DNA of 64,000 nt from Actinomycetales bacterium (lineage in GTDB: Bacteria; Actinomycetota; Actinomycetes; Actinomycetales; Dermatophilaceae): contig JADJVI010000043.1 of assembly GCA_016710645.1 (NCBI GenBank), positions 62,001 to 126,000 of the forward strand. Reading direction: 5' to 3'. The translations under genes and the position numbers were made by a program. Positions 25,678 through 34,826 of this stretch are shown here, in pieces. The notes beneath the pieces were generated by a model. That model did no database searches. It had not been told where the DNA came from and saw only the letters and a program-made list of their open reading frames with translations. Within the stretch, counting starts at the first letter, position 1. Each line of letters begins with the position of its first letter.

Positions 25678-26739
25678 ATGAATCCGCAGCAATCGACAGG
25701 ATCTGAGCACATGAGCGACCCGCGCCTCCCGGCGACGTTTGAGAACCCCGGGCTCCCGCCGCACGTGCACCGTGCCGCAGACACCGACCCCCGCGCGGCC
25801 AAGCGCGCGGAGCGCCAGGTGGCCGGCCTGTTCACGCTGTCCATCCTCAGCACGATCGGCTTCGTCGTCAGCTATTTTGCGGTGAAGAACGACACCGAGG
25901 TCTTCGTCCCCTTTATCGGCGCCACCAATCTGCTCAACATCCTGCTCGGGGTCTTCCTCGCGCTGGCGCTGCTGGGGATCGGGTTCGGTGCGGTGCACTG
26001 GGCCAAGACCCTTATGCCCGACGAGGAGGTCGTCGAGGAGCGGCACCCGATCCGGTCCGACGACGCCACCCGCGCCAAGGCTGTCGGCTTGTTGGAGGCT
26101 GGCGCTGAATCGGCCCAGCTCAACCGTCGCCCCCTGCTCAAGGCGACCGCGGGCACCGCGCTCGGCCTGTTCGCCCTTCCGCTGGGCGTGCAACTCGCCG
26201 GTTCCTTGGGAAACCCCACCAAGGCTCTCGAGGAACTCAAGTCGACGATCTGGGACGTCAAGGACGGCAAGCCGATCCGCCTCGTTCGCGACGTCGAGCG
26301 CACGCCGATCAAGGCAGCCGATGTGTCCATCGGTGCCGTTTTCCACGTGCTGCCCGAGACGATCAAGGACTCCCACCACGTGTTGGAGGACAAGGCCAAG
26401 GCAGCCGTGCTGCTCATGCGTCTGCACCCCAACGACTTCGCTGCCGACGACCTGGGCAAGAAGGCCCGGTCCTGGGGTTACGAAGGCATCGTGGCCTACT
26501 CCAAGATCTGCACCCACGTCGGGTGCCCAGTCGGGCTTTACGAGCAGCAGACCCACCACCTGCTCTGCCCGTGCCACCAGTCCACCTTTGACGTCACCCG
26601 TGACTGTGAGGTCATCTTCGGCCCGGCCAAGCGGCCGCTGCCGCAGCTGAAGATCACCGTCGACGCCGAGGGCTACCTGGTCGCCCCGCAAGGATTCGCC
26701 GAGCCCGTCGGCCCGAGCTACTGGGAGCGCAAGAAGTGA
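25678..26739 (+). CDS. qcrA: Cytochrome bc1 complex Rieske iron-sulfur subunit
   Basis: A 353-residue actinobacterial Rieske protein. Three hydrophobic helices (about residues 45-62, 78-98 and 155-175) precede the 2Fe-2S domain, whose ligands are in CTHVGC (near 281) and CPCHQS (near 301). It carries electrons from menaquinol to QcrC. The arginine pair before the third helix (NRRPLLKATAGTA) resembles a Tat signal, as is usual for this family. ATG 25678 or ATG 25711 can be the start. The stop overlaps qcrB in GTGA. Confidence 0.95.
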   Translation: MNPQQSTGSEHMSDPRLPATFENPGLPPHVHRAADTDPRAAKRAERQVAGLFTLSILSTIGFVVSYFAVKNDTEVFVPFIGATNLLNILLGVFLALALLGIGFGAVHWAKTLMPDEEVVEERHPIRSDDATRAKAVGLLEAGAESAQLNRRPLLKATAGTALGLFALPLGVQLAGSLGNPTKALEELKSTIWDVKDGKPIRLVRDVERTPIKAADVSIGAVFHVLPETIKDSHHVLEDKAKAAVLLMRLHPNDFAADDLGKKARSWGYEGIVAYSKICTHVGCPVGLYEQQTHHLLCPCHQSTFDVTRDCEVIFGPAKRPLPQLKITVDAEGYLVAPQGFAEPVGPSYWERKK

Positions 26740-28466
26740 GCACTGCAGCCAGCGCCCGCGCCGCCGACCTGCGCGCCGGCGACCCGAAGTCGTCCGCCCC
26801 CGCCAGCGCATCGGCCAAGAAGGCCGGAGCTGTTGCCTCGTGGGTCGACGAGCGGACCGGCATCGCCAAGGGCGCCTCCTTCATGCTGAAGAAGGTGTTC
26901 CCCGATCACTGGAGCTTCATGCTCGGTGAAGTGGCGATGTACTCGATGATCATCTGTCTGCTCACCGGTGTCTTCCTCAGCCTCTGGTTCATCCCGAGCG
27001 CCGGGCAGATCCCTTATGAGGGCTCCTACCTGCCGCTCAAGGGCATCACGATGTCCGAGGCGTACTCCTCGACCCTGGCCATCTCGTTCGACGTCCGCGG
27101 CGGACTGCTCATCCGGCAGATCCACCACTGGGCCGCCCTGATGTTCGTGGTCTCGCTGTCGGTGCACATGTTCCGCGTGTTCTTCACGGGTGCCTTCCGC
27201 AAGCCGCGCGAGATCAACTGGGTCATCGGCACCCTGCTATCGATGCTTGCCCTCATCGAGGGCTTTGCCGGCTACTCGCTCCCGGACGACCTGCTCTCGG
27301 GCACCGGTCTTCGCGCCGCTGAGGGGTTCATCCGCTCCGTCCCGGTCATCGGCTCCTACGTGTCGTACATGATGTTCGGTGGCGCGTTCCCGGGCGAGGC
27401 GATCATTCCTCGGCTGTATGCCGTGCACGTTCTGCTGCTCCCGGCCGTGCTCATCGGCCTGTTCACCGCCCACATCATCTTGGTCATGGTGCACAAGCAC
27501 ACCCAGTACCCCGGCCCGGGCCGCACCAACGAGAACGTCGTCGGCTTCCCGCTGATGCCGGTCTACACCGCCAAGGCCGGTGGCTTCTTCTTCCTGGTCT
27601 TCGGTCTGCTCTCGCTGGTCTCGGCATTGGTGACGATCAACCCGATCTGGGCTTATGGTCCATATGACCCCTCCCCCGTCACCGCAGGCTCCCAGCCGGA
27701 CTGGTACATGGGCTTCGCCGACGGTGCACTGCGTCTGCTGCCGGGCTGGCTGGAATTCGAGATCTTCGGCTACACGCTGAGCCTCAACGTGTTCCTCGGG
27801 GCCGTGCTGCTCATCCCGCTGATGTACACCATCACCGGCGCTTACCCGTTCCTGGAGCGGTGGATCACCGGCGACAACCGTGAGCACCACGTCCTGGACC
27901 GTCCGCGCAACGTCCCAACCCGGACTGCGCTCGGAGTCGCAGCGATCACGGCATACCTCGTGCTGATGTTCGCGGCCGGCAACGACATCATCGCCATCCG
28001 CCTGCAGATGTCGATCAACGACATCACTCGAGCCTTCCAGGTGCTGTTCTTCGTGGCGCCGATCCTCACCTTCTGGGTGACCCGCCGGATCTGCCTGTCC
28101 CTACAGCGGCACGACCGTGACAAGGTGCTGCACGGTCGGGAGAGCGGCACCCTCGTGCGGACGCCGGAAGGCCAGTACTACGAGGTGCACGAGGAGCTCA
28201 ACGAATACGACCGCTGGAAGCTGGTCGGCTTCGAGTCGCCGGCACCGCTGGCCCTGCCCTCGGGCAAGGACGCCAATGGGGTGGCCAGCAAGGACGCCAA
28301 GAAGGAGATCCGCCGCGCCAAGTGGTCGAACTTCTTCTTCAAGTCCCGGGTCGAGCCGGTCACCCCGGCCGAGCTGGCCACCGCGCACCACCACGGTGAG
28401 CACGAGGCCATCGAGACGCCCGCGGGCGCTGGCGCTCAGGCGATCAAGCAAGCCAAGCAGGACTGA
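26736..28466 (+). CDS. qcrB: Cytochrome bc1 complex cytochrome b subunit
   Basis: A 576-residue cytochrome b with the two heme-binding helices: HHWAALMFVVSLSVHMFR and the later HVLLLPAVLIGLFTAHIILVMVHKH region, each with paired histidines. The quinol-oxidation motif is PDWYMGF, the actinobacterial form of PEWY. A long hydrophilic C-terminal tail (from about residue 450) is typical of the group. It oxidises menaquinol and pumps protons as part of the bcc complex. GTG 26736 overlaps qcrA; a strong terminator follows 20 bp after the stop. Confidence 0.96.
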   Translation: MSTAASARAADLRAGDPKSSAPASASAKKAGAVASWVDERTGIAKGASFMLKKVFPDHWSFMLGEVAMYSMIICLLTGVFLSLWFIPSAGQIPYEGSYLPLKGITMSEAYSSTLAISFDVRGGLLIRQIHHWAALMFVVSLSVHMFRVFFTGAFRKPREINWVIGTLLSMLALIEGFAGYSLPDDLLSGTGLRAAEGFIRSVPVIGSYVSYMMFGGAFPGEAIIPRLYAVHVLLLPAVLIGLFTAHIILVMVHKHTQYPGPGRTNENVVGFPLMPVYTAKAGGFFFLVFGLLSLVSALVTINPIWAYGPYDPSPVTAGSQPDWYMGFADGALRLLPGWLEFEIFGYTLSLNVFLGAVLLIPLMYTITGAYPFLERWITGDNREHHVLDRPRNVPTRTALGVAAITAYLVLMFAAGNDIIAIRLQMSINDITRAFQVLFFVAPILTFWVTRRICLSLQRHDRDKVLHGRESGTLVRTPEGQYYEVHEELNEYDRWKLVGFESPAPLALPSGKDANGVASKDAKKEIRRAKWSNFFFKSRVEPVTPAELATAHHHGEHEAIETPAGAGAQAIKQAKQD

Positions 28467-28486
28467 TCCTCGGTCCGACCTTGTGA

Positions 28487-28515
28487 TGGGGCCCCACCCT
28501 CTGGGTGGGGCCCCA
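28487..28515 (+). terminator. Rho-independent-type terminator after qcrB
   Basis: TGGGGCCCCACCC (28487-28499) pairs perfectly with GGGTGGGGCCCCA (28503-28515) around a TCT loop, giving a 13-bp stem 20 bp after the qcrB stop. There is no long T-run, as is common in high-G+C actinobacteria. Confidence 0.85.
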
Positions 28516-28563
28516 CTGCTATGCCCCGGGCAAGTCCCCGCGAGCCGCAGCTGCGGCCATCAA

Positions 28564-28839
28564 CTACTGCATCAGTTCGGTGAGGCGACGAGATGCCGTC
28601 GGCTCGGGTGCCTGAATGTCGATCACCTTGGTCCGGTGGGTGGCGCCGCTCACCAGCGTCACATCCCTGCGCTTGACCCCAAAAGCTGTCGCCACGGCTT
28701 TGAGGACCGCCTCGGTCGCTGCTCCATCAATGGCCCGGGCGGTGACCGCCACGACGAGTGCGGCCTCGGCACCATCTCCGTAGCGGCCGCCCACCTGCTC
28801 GCGTGCGGCTCCCGGCCGGACCCGGACGGTTACCCGCAC
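28564..28839 (-). CDS. DUF167 (YggU) family protein
   Basis: A 91-residue protein from GTG 28839. It has the DUF167 pattern: VRVRPGAAREQVGG at the start, LVVAVTARAIDGAATEAVLKAVATAFGV in the middle, and RRDVTLVSGATHRTKVIDI, the most conserved segment (SG-T-R-K). The family has a small alpha/beta fold of unknown function. The start overlaps the upstream LD-carboxypeptidase gene by 10 bp. Confidence 0.85.
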   Translation of the reverse strand: MRVTVRVRPGAAREQVGGRYGDGAEAALVVAVTARAIDGAATEAVLKAVATAFGVKRRDVTLVSGATHRTKVIDIQAPEPTASRRLTELMQ

Positions 28840-29939
28840 CCCTGTGCCTCCTGCGCCGTTCCTAGGGGCCCTGGCGCCCCGAATTCGGCCACGATCCGGT
28901 TGTTGGTGGGGTCCAGCGTGACGTAGCCGCCATGGGGCAGCAGGTACTGCGGCCTGGTGTGACCGAACTCCACCCCGACCACCCCGGGGATCCCGGGTGC
29001 GTATCGCTGGAGTTGGTTGAGCGCCGCCTCCCGTTGAGCCTCCCGGTAGTGCCGGCGCGCGTTCGGCCCGGGGTCGTCGTCGACCTCGGCAGCTTGGGGC
29101 CGGGCGACGACGACGGCAGCTGCCGCACCGAGCAGGCCCCGCTCCCCCAGGACCCGCATCATGCGGGTCACCTCGGAAGCGGACGGCCGTTCTTCGGACG
29201 TCTCCAGCAGCAGCACGCACCCGGCATACGCGTCGCTAGGCAGGACGTGCCTGCCAACCCCGAGCACCCACTGCAGCACTTCCAGGTTGCCACCCCACGT
29301 GCGACCCCGCACCGGCGCCGGGGGCCCGTGCCAGGTCCATCGAGCCTCGCCAGGGTCGTCATCGGGCGTGGGCGGCACGTCGTTCAGGCTCTGATCCAAC
29401 TGCCAGCTGATCCCGTGATCCCAGCTGGCGGAGAGAGGTCGCAGCTCGCTCGAGCCGCCGAAGAGCGCAGCCCGAAGGCTTGAGAGGTGGACCGGGTCGG
29501 GATGTGGCCCTGGGCCTAGGTGGACTTGCGTCGACCCGCCGTGAATGGCTCCGATGCCGTGGAACCAGAGCCAGTTGAGCAGGTTGGTGTTGTCGCTGTA
29601 GCCCAAGAAGCGCTTCGGGTTGCGCTGGACGACTGCCGCGTCGAGGTGCGGCAAGACCGTCAGTTGGTCGTCACCGCCGATGGTGGCCAGGATCGCGGTG
29701 ATACTCGGATCGAGGAAAGCCGCCATGAGATCGGCTGCACGTCGCGCCGGCGTGGACGGCATACGGGTCGACGGATACTCGACTGGCTCGAGCCCGAGGT
29801 CCTCGCGGACTCGGCGCATGGCCTGCTCGTGCAACGCCGGAAAGTATGCCGGTGCCGCCCACGACGGCGACACCACGGCCACCCGGTCCCCCGGCATACA
29901 GGGTGGTGGCAGGGAAACCAGGTGAGCGGAGGACGTCAC
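28830..29939 (-). CDS. S66-family LD-carboxypeptidase/MccF-like peptidase
   Basis: A 369-residue cytoplasmic serine peptidase. The nucleophile elbow is RFLGYSDNTNLLNWLW (Ser near residue 113). The catalytic Glu lies in CVLLLETSEERPS and His in VGVEFGHTRPQYLLPHGG. N-terminal GDRVAVVSPSW is the usual S66 opening. The family cleaves the L-Lys/DAP-D-Ala bond of recycled muropeptides or, in MccF types, hydrolyses microcin C-like nucleotides; the longer length and GHTRPQ block lean to the MccF-like branch. It diverges from the metallopeptidase gene at 30041. Confidence 0.87.
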   Translation of the reverse strand: MTSSAHLVSLPPPCMPGDRVAVVSPSWAAPAYFPALHEQAMRRVREDLGLEPVEYPSTRMPSTPARRAADLMAAFLDPSITAILATIGGDDQLTVLPHLDAAVVQRNPKRFLGYSDNTNLLNWLWFHGIGAIHGGSTQVHLGPGPHPDPVHLSSLRAALFGGSSELRPLSASWDHGISWQLDQSLNDVPPTPDDDPGEARWTWHGPPAPVRGRTWGGNLEVLQWVLGVGRHVLPSDAYAGCVLLLETSEERPSASEVTRMMRVLGERGLLGAAAAVVVARPQAAEVDDDPGPNARRHYREAQREAALNQLQRYAPGIPGVVGVEFGHTRPQYLLPHGGYVTLDPTNNRIVAEFGAPGPLGTAQEAQGCG

Positions 29940-30040
29940 AATCCCACCTCACCACCGTATGCCGTTGCGCGCAAAGGGGATTGCGCGAGGTTCACCGGAC
30001 CGGGCCGACAGGATGAGTGACAAGATGACAAGCTGGGGCC

Positions 30041-30409
30041 ATGGCGCAGGGCATTCCTCAGCGGTTGAGCGAGCACGAGTTCGAGCTCGCCGTGGAGGAG
30101 GCGCTGGCGATGATCCCCGCCGAACTGCTCGCACACTTACGCAACGTCGCGATCTTCGTCGAGGCCGAGCCGCCCGAGGGTGAGGATCCTGACCTGCTGG
30201 GGCTCTATGAAGGCGTGCCGTTGACCGATGGCGAGGAACCCTGGTTCGGGTCGCTGCCGGACCGCATCCTCATCTTCCAGGGGCCACTTGAGCGGCTCTG
30301 CGAAACGCGCCAAGAACTCCTCGACGAGATCGCTATCACCGTGGCGCACGAGGTGGCGCACCACTTCGGCATCGACGACGACCGCCTTCACGAACTCGGC
30401 TGGGGGTAG
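30041..30409 (+). CDS. Metallopeptidase family protein (minimal zincin, PF06262-type)
   Basis: A 122-residue protein with the zinc motif VAHEVAHHFGIDDDRLHELGWG at the C-terminus (His, Glu, His and the downstream Asp as likely third ligand). Preceding blocks are FELAVEEALAMIPAELL and EDPDLLGLYEGVPL, and DRILIFQGPLERLC. No signal peptide. The family is common in actinobacteria and has unknown substrates. ATG 30041 follows a weak ribosome site. It converges on ctaF with a strong terminator between. Confidence 0.85.
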   Translation: MAQGIPQRLSEHEFELAVEEALAMIPAELLAHLRNVAIFVEAEPPEGEDPDLLGLYEGVPLTDGEEPWFGSLPDRILIFQGPLERLCETRQELLDEIAITVAHEVAHHFGIDDDRLHELGWG

Positions 30410-30444
30410 CGCGCACTCTGGTCGAGAAGCGCTGCCGCAACGAA

Positions 30445-30475
30445 GCGGGGCCTACCGGTATCCGGTAGGCCCCGC
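30445..30475. terminator. Bidirectional terminator hairpin
   Basis: GCGGGGCCTACCG (30445-30457) pairs perfectly with CGGTAGGCCCCGC (30463-30475) around a 5-base loop. It lies between the convergent metallopeptidase and ctaF genes, so it can end transcripts from both sides. Confidence 0.88.
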
Positions 30476-30492
30476 TGTGCGTGCGGTGGCGA

Positions 30493-30894
30493 TCAGTTGG
30501 CGTGCTCGCCCTTGTAGTGCTCGAACACCCACCCGATCAGGGCCCAGGCGCCCATGACCGCAAAGATCATGAACAGCCACCAGCCCACGGCCAGACCTGC
30601 GAACAGGCCCGCACACGACAGACCCAGCCAGAGCGGCCACCAGGAGTAGGGGGTGAAGAAGCCATACTCACCGGCCGCGTCCTCGACATGAGCGTCGGGG
30701 TTGTCTTCCGGTTGATTGGCAAACTTCTTGTCGGTGACGCCGATGTACCAACCCGCCAAAGCCATCATCAGCGCGGTGAGGAGCAGGGCCACCGGCCCGG
30801 CCGCCTCGGACCACTTATTCCAGATCCCGTAGAACGGGACCATCACGAGGAAGAAGACGAACAGCGCCCAGAACATCCGACTCATGGTCTTCAT
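30493..30894 (-). CDS. ctaF: Cytochrome c oxidase subunit IV (actinobacterial type)
   Basis: A 133-residue protein with about four hydrophobic helices (residues 5-22, 30-50, 80-95 and 98-120) and a YGFFTPYSWWPLWLGLSCAGLF segment typical of the actinobacterial CtaF. It is a small structural subunit of the aa3 oxidase in the supercomplex. The ATG at 30894 is 3 bp after the ctaD stop, so ctaC-ctaD-ctaF form an operon. Confidence 0.94.
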   Translation of the reverse strand: MKTMSRMFWALFVFFLVMVPFYGIWNKWSEAAGPVALLLTALMMALAGWYIGVTDKKFANQPEDNPDAHVEDAAGEYGFFTPYSWWPLWLGLSCAGLFAGLAVGWWLFMIFAVMGAWALIGWVFEHYKGEHAN

Positions 30895-30897
30895 GAC

Positions 30898-32637
30898 TCA
30901 GACCTCCTTGTCCAGCTTGGTCGAGCCGACCTCAGCGTCGCCCATCAGCTTGGTGAGCGTGGACTTGTCAGCGCTTGGTGCTGACCCAGGCGCGGTCTCC
31001 GGGTGGTGCAGGTCGAAGGCGGGACGCTCGGAGCGGATCCGAGGCAGACGGTCGAAGTTGTGCCGCGGCGGCGGGCAGGAGGTCGCCCACTCGAGCGAGT
31101 TGCCGTAGCCCCACGGGTCGTCGACCGTCACCAGCGGAGCGGTGCGCCAGGTCTTCCAGACGTTGTAGAGGAAGGGGATCATCGAGGCACCCAGCAGCAC
31201 GGAGCCGACGGTAGAGATGATGTTGCCGGTCGTGAAGCCTTCCGCGGGCATGTAGTCGGCGTAGCGACGGGCCATGCCCTGGATACCCAGCAGGTGCTGG
31301 ACCAGGAACGTCAGGTGGAAGCCGAAGAAGAGCATCCAGAAGTGGATCTTGCCGAGCTTCTCGTCGAGCATCCGGCCAGTGAGCTTGGGCCACCAGAAGT
31401 AGTAGCCCGCGAACATCGCGAACACCACGGTGCCAAAGATCGTGTAGTGGAAGTGCGCGACGATGAAGTACGTGTCGGAGATGTGGAAGTCGATCGCCGG
31501 GCTGGCCATCATCACGCCGGTCAGTCCACCGAAGAGGAAGGTGGTGAGGAAGCCCAGCGCCCAGATCATCGGGGTCTGGAAGGTGAGCGACCCACCCCAC
31601 ATCGTGCCGATCCAGTTGAAGAACTTCACCCCGGTCGGCACGGCGATGAGCATGGTCATGATCGCGAAGAACGGCAACAAGATCTGGCCGGTCACGTACA
31701 TGTGGTGCGCCCACACCGCGACTGACAGGGCCGCGATCGTCACGGTGGCGAAGATGAGGGTCTTGTACCCGAAGATCGGCTTGCGCGAGAAGACCGGGAA
31801 GATCTCCGAGATGACGCCGAAGAACGGCAACGCCAGCACATAGACCTCGGGGTGCCCGAAGAACCAGAACAGGTGCTGCCAGAGCATCACACCGCCGGCG
31901 TCGACATCGAAGATGTGCATCCCGAAGCGACGCTCGCCACCCAGACCGAACAGCGCGGCGGCCAGGACCGGGAAGATGATGAGCGCGAGCAGCGAAGTCA
32001 CCAGCACGGTCCAGGTGAAGATCGGCATCCGGAACATCGTCATGCCCGGCGCGCGCATGCAAATGATCGTCGTGATGAAGTTGACCGACCCGAGGATCGT
32101 CGCGAAACCGGTGAGGGTCAGCCCGAAAACGCCAAGGTCGGTGCCCAGGCCGGGTGTGTAGGTCGCGTTGGACAGCGGCACGTACATGAACCACCCGAAC
32201 GACGCTGCACCCTGCGGGGTGAGGAAGCCGAGCGCTGCCACCAGGCCACCGAAGGCGTAGAGGTAGTAGGCGAACATGTTCAGCCGCGGGAAGGCGACGT
32301 CCGGCGCACCGATCTGCAAGGGCACCAGAGCGTTCGAGAAGCCTGCGAAGAGCGGCGTCGCGAACAGCAACAGCATGATCAGGCCGTGCATGGTGAACAG
32401 TTGATTGAACTGGTCGGGGTTGTCCACGACCTGCAGACCCGGAACGGTCAGCTCGGCGCGGATGACCAGAGCCATGACGCCAGCCAGCAGGAAGAAGATG
32501 AACGAGGTGATGAAGTAGAGGTTGCCGATCTTCTTGTGATCGGTCGTCGTCGCCCACTTGACGAAGGTCGAACCCGGCGCGTTACGCGGGTGACGGACGC
32601 GCTGGGTGGTCGACGCCGGCGTGATGGTGGCAGTCAT
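30898..32637 (-). CDS. ctaD: Cytochrome c oxidase (aa3) subunit I
   Basis: A 579-residue heme-copper oxidase catalytic subunit. FWFFGHPEVYVLALP carries the Cu(B) His and the cross-linked Tyr, WAHHMYVTG the paired His of Cu(B), and the HFHYTIFGT segment binds hemes a and a3. Twelve hydrophobic helices are visible. The His/Pro-rich N-terminus and the hydrophilic C-terminal 60 residues are normal for actinobacteria. Start and ctaC stop are adjacent (ATG 32637). None of the dispersed GTATGCC motifs occur in this stretch. Confidence 0.97.
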   Translation of the reverse strand: MTATITPASTTQRVRHPRNAPGSTFVKWATTTDHKKIGNLYFITSFIFFLLAGVMALVIRAELTVPGLQVVDNPDQFNQLFTMHGLIMLLLFATPLFAGFSNALVPLQIGAPDVAFPRLNMFAYYLYAFGGLVAALGFLTPQGAASFGWFMYVPLSNATYTPGLGTDLGVFGLTLTGFATILGSVNFITTIICMRAPGMTMFRMPIFTWTVLVTSLLALIIFPVLAAALFGLGGERRFGMHIFDVDAGGVMLWQHLFWFFGHPEVYVLALPFFGVISEIFPVFSRKPIFGYKTLIFATVTIAALSVAVWAHHMYVTGQILLPFFAIMTMLIAVPTGVKFFNWIGTMWGGSLTFQTPMIWALGFLTTFLFGGLTGVMMASPAIDFHISDTYFIVAHFHYTIFGTVVFAMFAGYYFWWPKLTGRMLDEKLGKIHFWMLFFGFHLTFLVQHLLGIQGMARRYADYMPAEGFTTGNIISTVGSVLLGASMIPFLYNVWKTWRTAPLVTVDDPWGYGNSLEWATSCPPPRHNFDRLPRIRSERPAFDLHHPETAPGSAPSADKSTLTKLMGDAEVGSTKLDKEV

Positions 32638-33548
32638 CAGTTGCTCCCAGTGGAGGTGGGGATCATCTTCAGGTCGGGGCCATACACCGGCTCCCGGTTG
32701 AGGGTGTTGTCCAGCTGACCGACCTGACCCATGGCCTTGAGTTCAGCCATGTGAGCGTCGTATTCGGCCTGCGTCACGACCTTCACCTTGAACAGCATCT
32801 GCGAGTGGTAAGCGCCGCACAGCTCGGCGCATTTGCCCTGGTACTCGCCCAACTGAGTGGGTGTGATCTGCAGCTTGTTGGTGCGGCCCGGGATCATGTC
32901 GAGCTTGACCAGGAACGCCGGAACCCAGAAGGAGTGGATGACATCGCGGGCGTTGAGGACGAACTCGACCCGCTTGTTGATCGGCATGTACAGCACCGGC
33001 TGGGGGGTGCCGTCGATGCCGCCCTTGGGGTTGAGCTCGGAGTGCACACCGGTCTCGTAGACATTGCTGTCCACGTAGTTGAAGTCCCAGCTCCATTGCT
33101 TGCCAACGACGTTGATGGTCACGTCGGGCTTGGCCGAGGTGTCCATGATCGCGGCCTCGTCACGGGCGGTGTAGAAGAAGATCACCGCGACCATGAGGAC
33201 CGGAACGACCGTGTACAGCAACTCGATCGGGATGTTGTAGCGCAACTGCGGGGGCAACTCGGGGTCGCCCTTCTTGCGCTTGTAGACGGCCATGCACCAG
33301 AAGGTGAGGCCCCAGACCAGCAGACCGACCGCCATAGCGGCGATCCAGATCCCGACCCACAGGCTCGTGATGCGTTCGGTCTCCGTCGTCACCTGTTGGC
33401 CATTGACCCCCTGAGGCAACCAGCCGCTGCTGGCGCTCGAAGGCACGTTGGCACAACTTGAGAGGAGAAGGGTGGCGGAAGCCGCCAGCCCAGTGAGGGT
33501 CAATCCCCGCCGCCATGAGCGGGACGGAGCGTCGGCGTGCGTACGCAA
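32637..33548 (-). CDS. ctaC: Cytochrome c oxidase (aa3) subunit II, lipoprotein
   Basis: A 303-residue subunit II. The signal ends in a lipobox at LLLSSCANVP (Cys near residue 33). Two transmembrane helices follow (about residues 66-88 and 110-132). The Cu(A) domain has CAELCGAYHSQM (ligands Cys, Cys, His, Met) and the aromatic WSWDFNYVD region for electron entry. The best start is TTG 33548, with GGAAGG about 8 bp upstream; no ATG or GTG in frame leaves an intact signal peptide. It leads the ctaC-ctaD-ctaF operon. Confidence 0.95.
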   Translation of the reverse strand: MRTHADAPSRSWRRGLTLTGLAASATLLLSSCANVPSSASSGWLPQGVNGQQVTTETERITSLWVGIWIAAMAVGLLVWGLTFWCMAVYKRKKGDPELPPQLRYNIPIELLYTVVPVLMVAVIFFYTARDEAAIMDTSAKPDVTINVVGKQWSWDFNYVDSNVYETGVHSELNPKGGIDGTPQPVLYMPINKRVEFVLNARDVIHSFWVPAFLVKLDMIPGRTNKLQITPTQLGEYQGKCAELCGAYHSQMLFKVKVVTQAEYDAHMAELKAMGQVGQLDNTLNREPVYGPDLKMIPTSTGSN

Positions 33549-33647
33549 CGTGCACCTTCCGGGTCCAGAGTGACTGCTGCTGTGACGGGGACACCCTACC
33601 GCGGTGGTTGGGCCGTTTGGCGGCAGGGGTGCCGATAACCTGCGAGC

Positions 33648-34826
33648 GTGGCGAACACCTCATTTCCCGCCCCTCCCGCGGGCCTGCTTGACGCTGCCGC
33701 AACGCCACTCGCGCCGGCGGCTGCTGCCGCGCTGGCCTCCGCGTGGGAGCGTGGCTGGGCCGATCCGCGCCGTCTTCATCGGCATGGACGACAGGCTGCA
33801 CGGCTGCTGGACGAGGCTCGCGCGCAGCTTGCCGAGGGCCTGGGAGTCCGCCCGGACGAGGTCACCTTCACCCCCGGAGGCCCCGCTGCCTTGCGTCTGG
33901 CCCAGGAGGGCCTCCGGTATGCCGGGCGGCGTCGGGGAGCGCGGCTGGTCGCCAGTGCTGTCGAGCATTCGGCCATCCTCACCAGCGGGCGACACGTGGC
34001 CGCGATGGCCGGGACCCCCGAGCTGATCGCTGAGGTGCCAGTCGACCGATGGGGCCGGGTCGACGTGGATGCCTGGGCCAGCGCTGTCGCCGCCCCCGGA
34101 ACCGCTTTCGCGGCTCTGCAGTCCGCCAACGGCGAGGTGGGGACGAGACAACCCCTTCCCGAGGCCCGGGGGATCTGCCGGCGACACGGCATACCCCTGC
34201 TGGTGGACGCGACCGCAAGCCTCGGCCGTGACCCCGTCCCGACGGATTTCGATGTGTTAGCCGGCGATGCCCGCTCGTGGGGCGGTCCACCCGGCCTGGG
34301 CGTGCTCGTCGTGCGCACCGGCGTGCGGTGGCGCCGTGACGCCCCGCCGTCGGAGCTCGAACACGGCCGCTCCGACATCGAACCAGTCATCCCTTTGGCA
34401 GTGAGCGCGGCGGCCGCCTGGGCGGAGACGTCGACAGGCCGCGCGGCGGACGCCGCAGCAGCCAGAGACCTGGTGGCCCGAATCCGGTCGGCAGCATCTA
34501 CCATCCCCGAGACCGAGGTGGCCGGCGATCCCGAGGACCGACTCCCCCACATCGTCACCTTCTCGGCGCTGTTGGCCGACGGCGAAGCTCTCGTCACCGA
34601 ACTCGACAGACGGGGGTATGCCGTCTCGTCGGGTTCCGCATGCACGTCCAGCACCCTGGAGCCCAGCCACGTGCTCGCCGCGATGGGCGTCCTGACCCAC
34701 GGCAATGTCCGCGTCACCCTGCCGTTGGCGACTGTGGCGCCAGATCGTGAGAGCACTGTGACGGGCTTCTGCGCTGTCCTCCCAGATGCGATCGCAGCGG
34801 TGCGTGCTCAGCTGGGGTCCAGATGA
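33648..34826 (+). CDS. Cysteine desulfurase-like protein with a degenerate PLP site
   Basis: A 392-residue fold-type I protein of the NifS/IscS class. Conserved features are SAVEHSAIL (the substrate-side His), ANGEVGTRQPL and the catalytic-loop cysteine in SSGSACTSST (near residue 331). At the Schiff-base position, where family members have H-K two or three residues before G-P, the sequence is GDARSWGGPPG: Arg-Ser replaces His-Lys. The Gln of VDATQS is Ala in VDATAS. It may therefore be an inactive or altered desulfurase. It overlaps the tusA gene by 4 bp, so a sulfur-carrier role beside TusA is likely, and it diverges from ctaC. Confidence 0.8.
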   Translation: MANTSFPAPPAGLLDAAATPLAPAAAAALASAWERGWADPRRLHRHGRQAARLLDEARAQLAEGLGVRPDEVTFTPGGPAALRLAQEGLRYAGRRRGARLVASAVEHSAILTSGRHVAAMAGTPELIAEVPVDRWGRVDVDAWASAVAAPGTAFAALQSANGEVGTRQPLPEARGICRRHGIPLLVDATASLGRDPVPTDFDVLAGDARSWGGPPGLGVLVVRTGVRWRRDAPPSELEHGRSDIEPVIPLAVSAAAAWAETSTGRAADAAAARDLVARIRSAASTIPETEVAGDPEDRLPHIVTFSALLADGEALVTELDRRGYAVSSGSACTSSTLEPSHVLAAMGVLTHGNVRVTLPLATVAPDRESTVTGFCAVLPDAIAAVRAQLGSR

